From Arenibacter sp965652575 (GTDB taxonomy: Bacteria; Bacteroidota; Bacteroidia; Flavobacteriales; Flavobacteriaceae): a DNA stretch of 35,838 nucleotides. The notes under the pieces are model-generated. The model was not told where the DNA came from, ran no database searches, and saw only the letters and a program-made list of their open reading frames with translations. The stretch covers positions 1 to 35,838 of the forward strand of contig CBFGWQ010000017.1 in assembly GCA_965652575.1 (NCBI GenBank), in the 5' to 3' direction. The translations under genes and the position numbers were made by a program. Positions 35,626 to 35,838 of this stretch are shown piece by piece; the first letter of the stretch is position 1; each line of letters begins with the position of its first letter.

Positions 35626-35643
35626 TACCGATAGCTATCGGTA
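35626..35643. repeat. Perfect 18-bp palindrome
   Basis: TACCGATAGCTATCGGTA is a perfect inverted repeat. Related to the CCGAT...ATCGG arms at 24157-24172. Probably part of a palindromic intergenic repeat family; a protein-binding site is possible but unsupported. Confidence 0.5.
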
Positions 35644-35736
35644 CGGCGAAATACCTTTACGGCTCTGCCTCGAGAATAGTCGGTTTCTAGAAATTTTTAA
35701 TTTTCCTTTAAATGGCTAAGGTTGTGTTTGTTTTAA

Positions 35737-35772
35737 TAGCTCGCGTCCCAATAAATATCGGGACGCGAGCTA
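35737..35772. terminator. Strong hairpin, probable terminator of the gene at the right edge
   Basis: TAGCTCGCGTCCC (35737-35749) pairs perfectly with GGGACGCGAGCTA (35760-35772), 13 bp with a 10-nt loop. It starts 11 nt after the stop of the minus-strand partial gene. On that strand it is followed by TTAAAAC, a weak tail, so termination is plausible but not textbook. Confidence 0.5.
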
Positions 35773-35783
35773 GTGGATTTACA

Positions 35784-35838
35784 TTATTGTTTTTTCTTTA
35801 TTTCTTTGCGGCCCAATCGGCGCTGTTCCTCAATATGG
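35784..35838 (-). CDS. Partial CDS, C-terminal end of a gene running off the window
   Basis: On the minus strand the last 55 bases read in one frame as the end of a protein (HIEEQRRLGRKEIKKKQ, then TAA). The basic, charged tail is typical of a real C-terminus, and a strong hairpin follows the stop. Too short to identify. Confidence 0.4.
   Translation of the reverse strand, partial: HIEEQRRLGRKEIKKKQ

Larger units (their letters stand above)
35125..35783. other. Repeat-rich intergenic region
   Basis: About 660 bp upstream of the antiporter gene. It holds the dispersed repeat at 35201-35315, several palindromes (35603-35622, 35626-35643, 35737-35772) and a GCCTGCC...GGCAGG inverted pair near 35510-35534. 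A minus-strand open frame at 35426-35620 encodes a Pro/Arg-rich string over the palindromes and is not a credible gene. Confidence 0.5.

Overview
The window is chromosomal DNA from a member of the Bacteroidota, very probably a marine Flavobacteriaceae (Zobellia/Maribacter/Arenibacter-like; the genus is a guess). The evidence is a type IX secretion (T9SS) adhesin ending in a gliding-motility type C-terminal domain beside a PorP/SprF partner, SusC/SusD-like outer-membrane proteins with an ECF sigma/FecR pair, lipoproteins with acidic residues after the lipobox Cys, and AT-rich promoters with TAnnTTTG-like -7 elements. No rRNA, tRNA, CRISPR, insertion sequence or phage gene was seen.

Region 1 (1-8.6 kb, minus strand) is a two-gene T9SS unit. 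It holds a 2508-residue repeat-built surface protein (14 Ig-like modules, SprB-type repeats, PKD, type B sorting domain) and, 2 nt downstream, its PorP/SprF-type outer-membrane partner.

Region 2 (8.8-24.1 kb) is a complete nitrate assimilation island built from two divergent arms. The minus-strand arm reads narK-type transporter, outer-membrane porin (alginate-export family), NarL-type response regulator, a fused nitrate reductase (Mo domain + NirB-like FAD/NAD module + BFD [2Fe-2S] domain), and a rubredoxin-tailed protein that looks like a sulfite/nitrite-reductase fold without its sirohaem cysteines. The plus-strand arm reads nirB, nirD, a DUF4202 protein, a NarX-like sensor kinase and a small protein that I think is DUF7009. 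Together they would take nitrate across both membranes, reduce it to nitrite and then ammonium with NAD(P)H electrons, and control this through a kinase/regulator pair split between the arms. Arrays of TACGTA/TACTTA hexamers about one helical turn apart lie in the nirB, narK and nitrate reductase promoters, each touching a -7-like element. They are the most interesting non-coding signal here.

Region 3 (24.3-33.2 kb, minus strand) is a regulated SusCD locus: ECF sigma factor, FecR anti-sigma, SusC-like TonB-dependent receptor with an N-terminal STN signalling domain, SusD-like lipoprotein (SusD-like_2 type), and a lipoprotein with two Ig-like domains and a LamG domain, closed by a strong terminator. 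No carbohydrate-active enzyme is present, so the substrate cannot be read from the window.

Region 4 (33.6-35.8 kb) holds a CPA1-type K+/H+ antiporter, then about 660 bp rich in palindromes and a dispersed repeat related to one at 24.2 kb, and the last codons of a gene running off the right edge.
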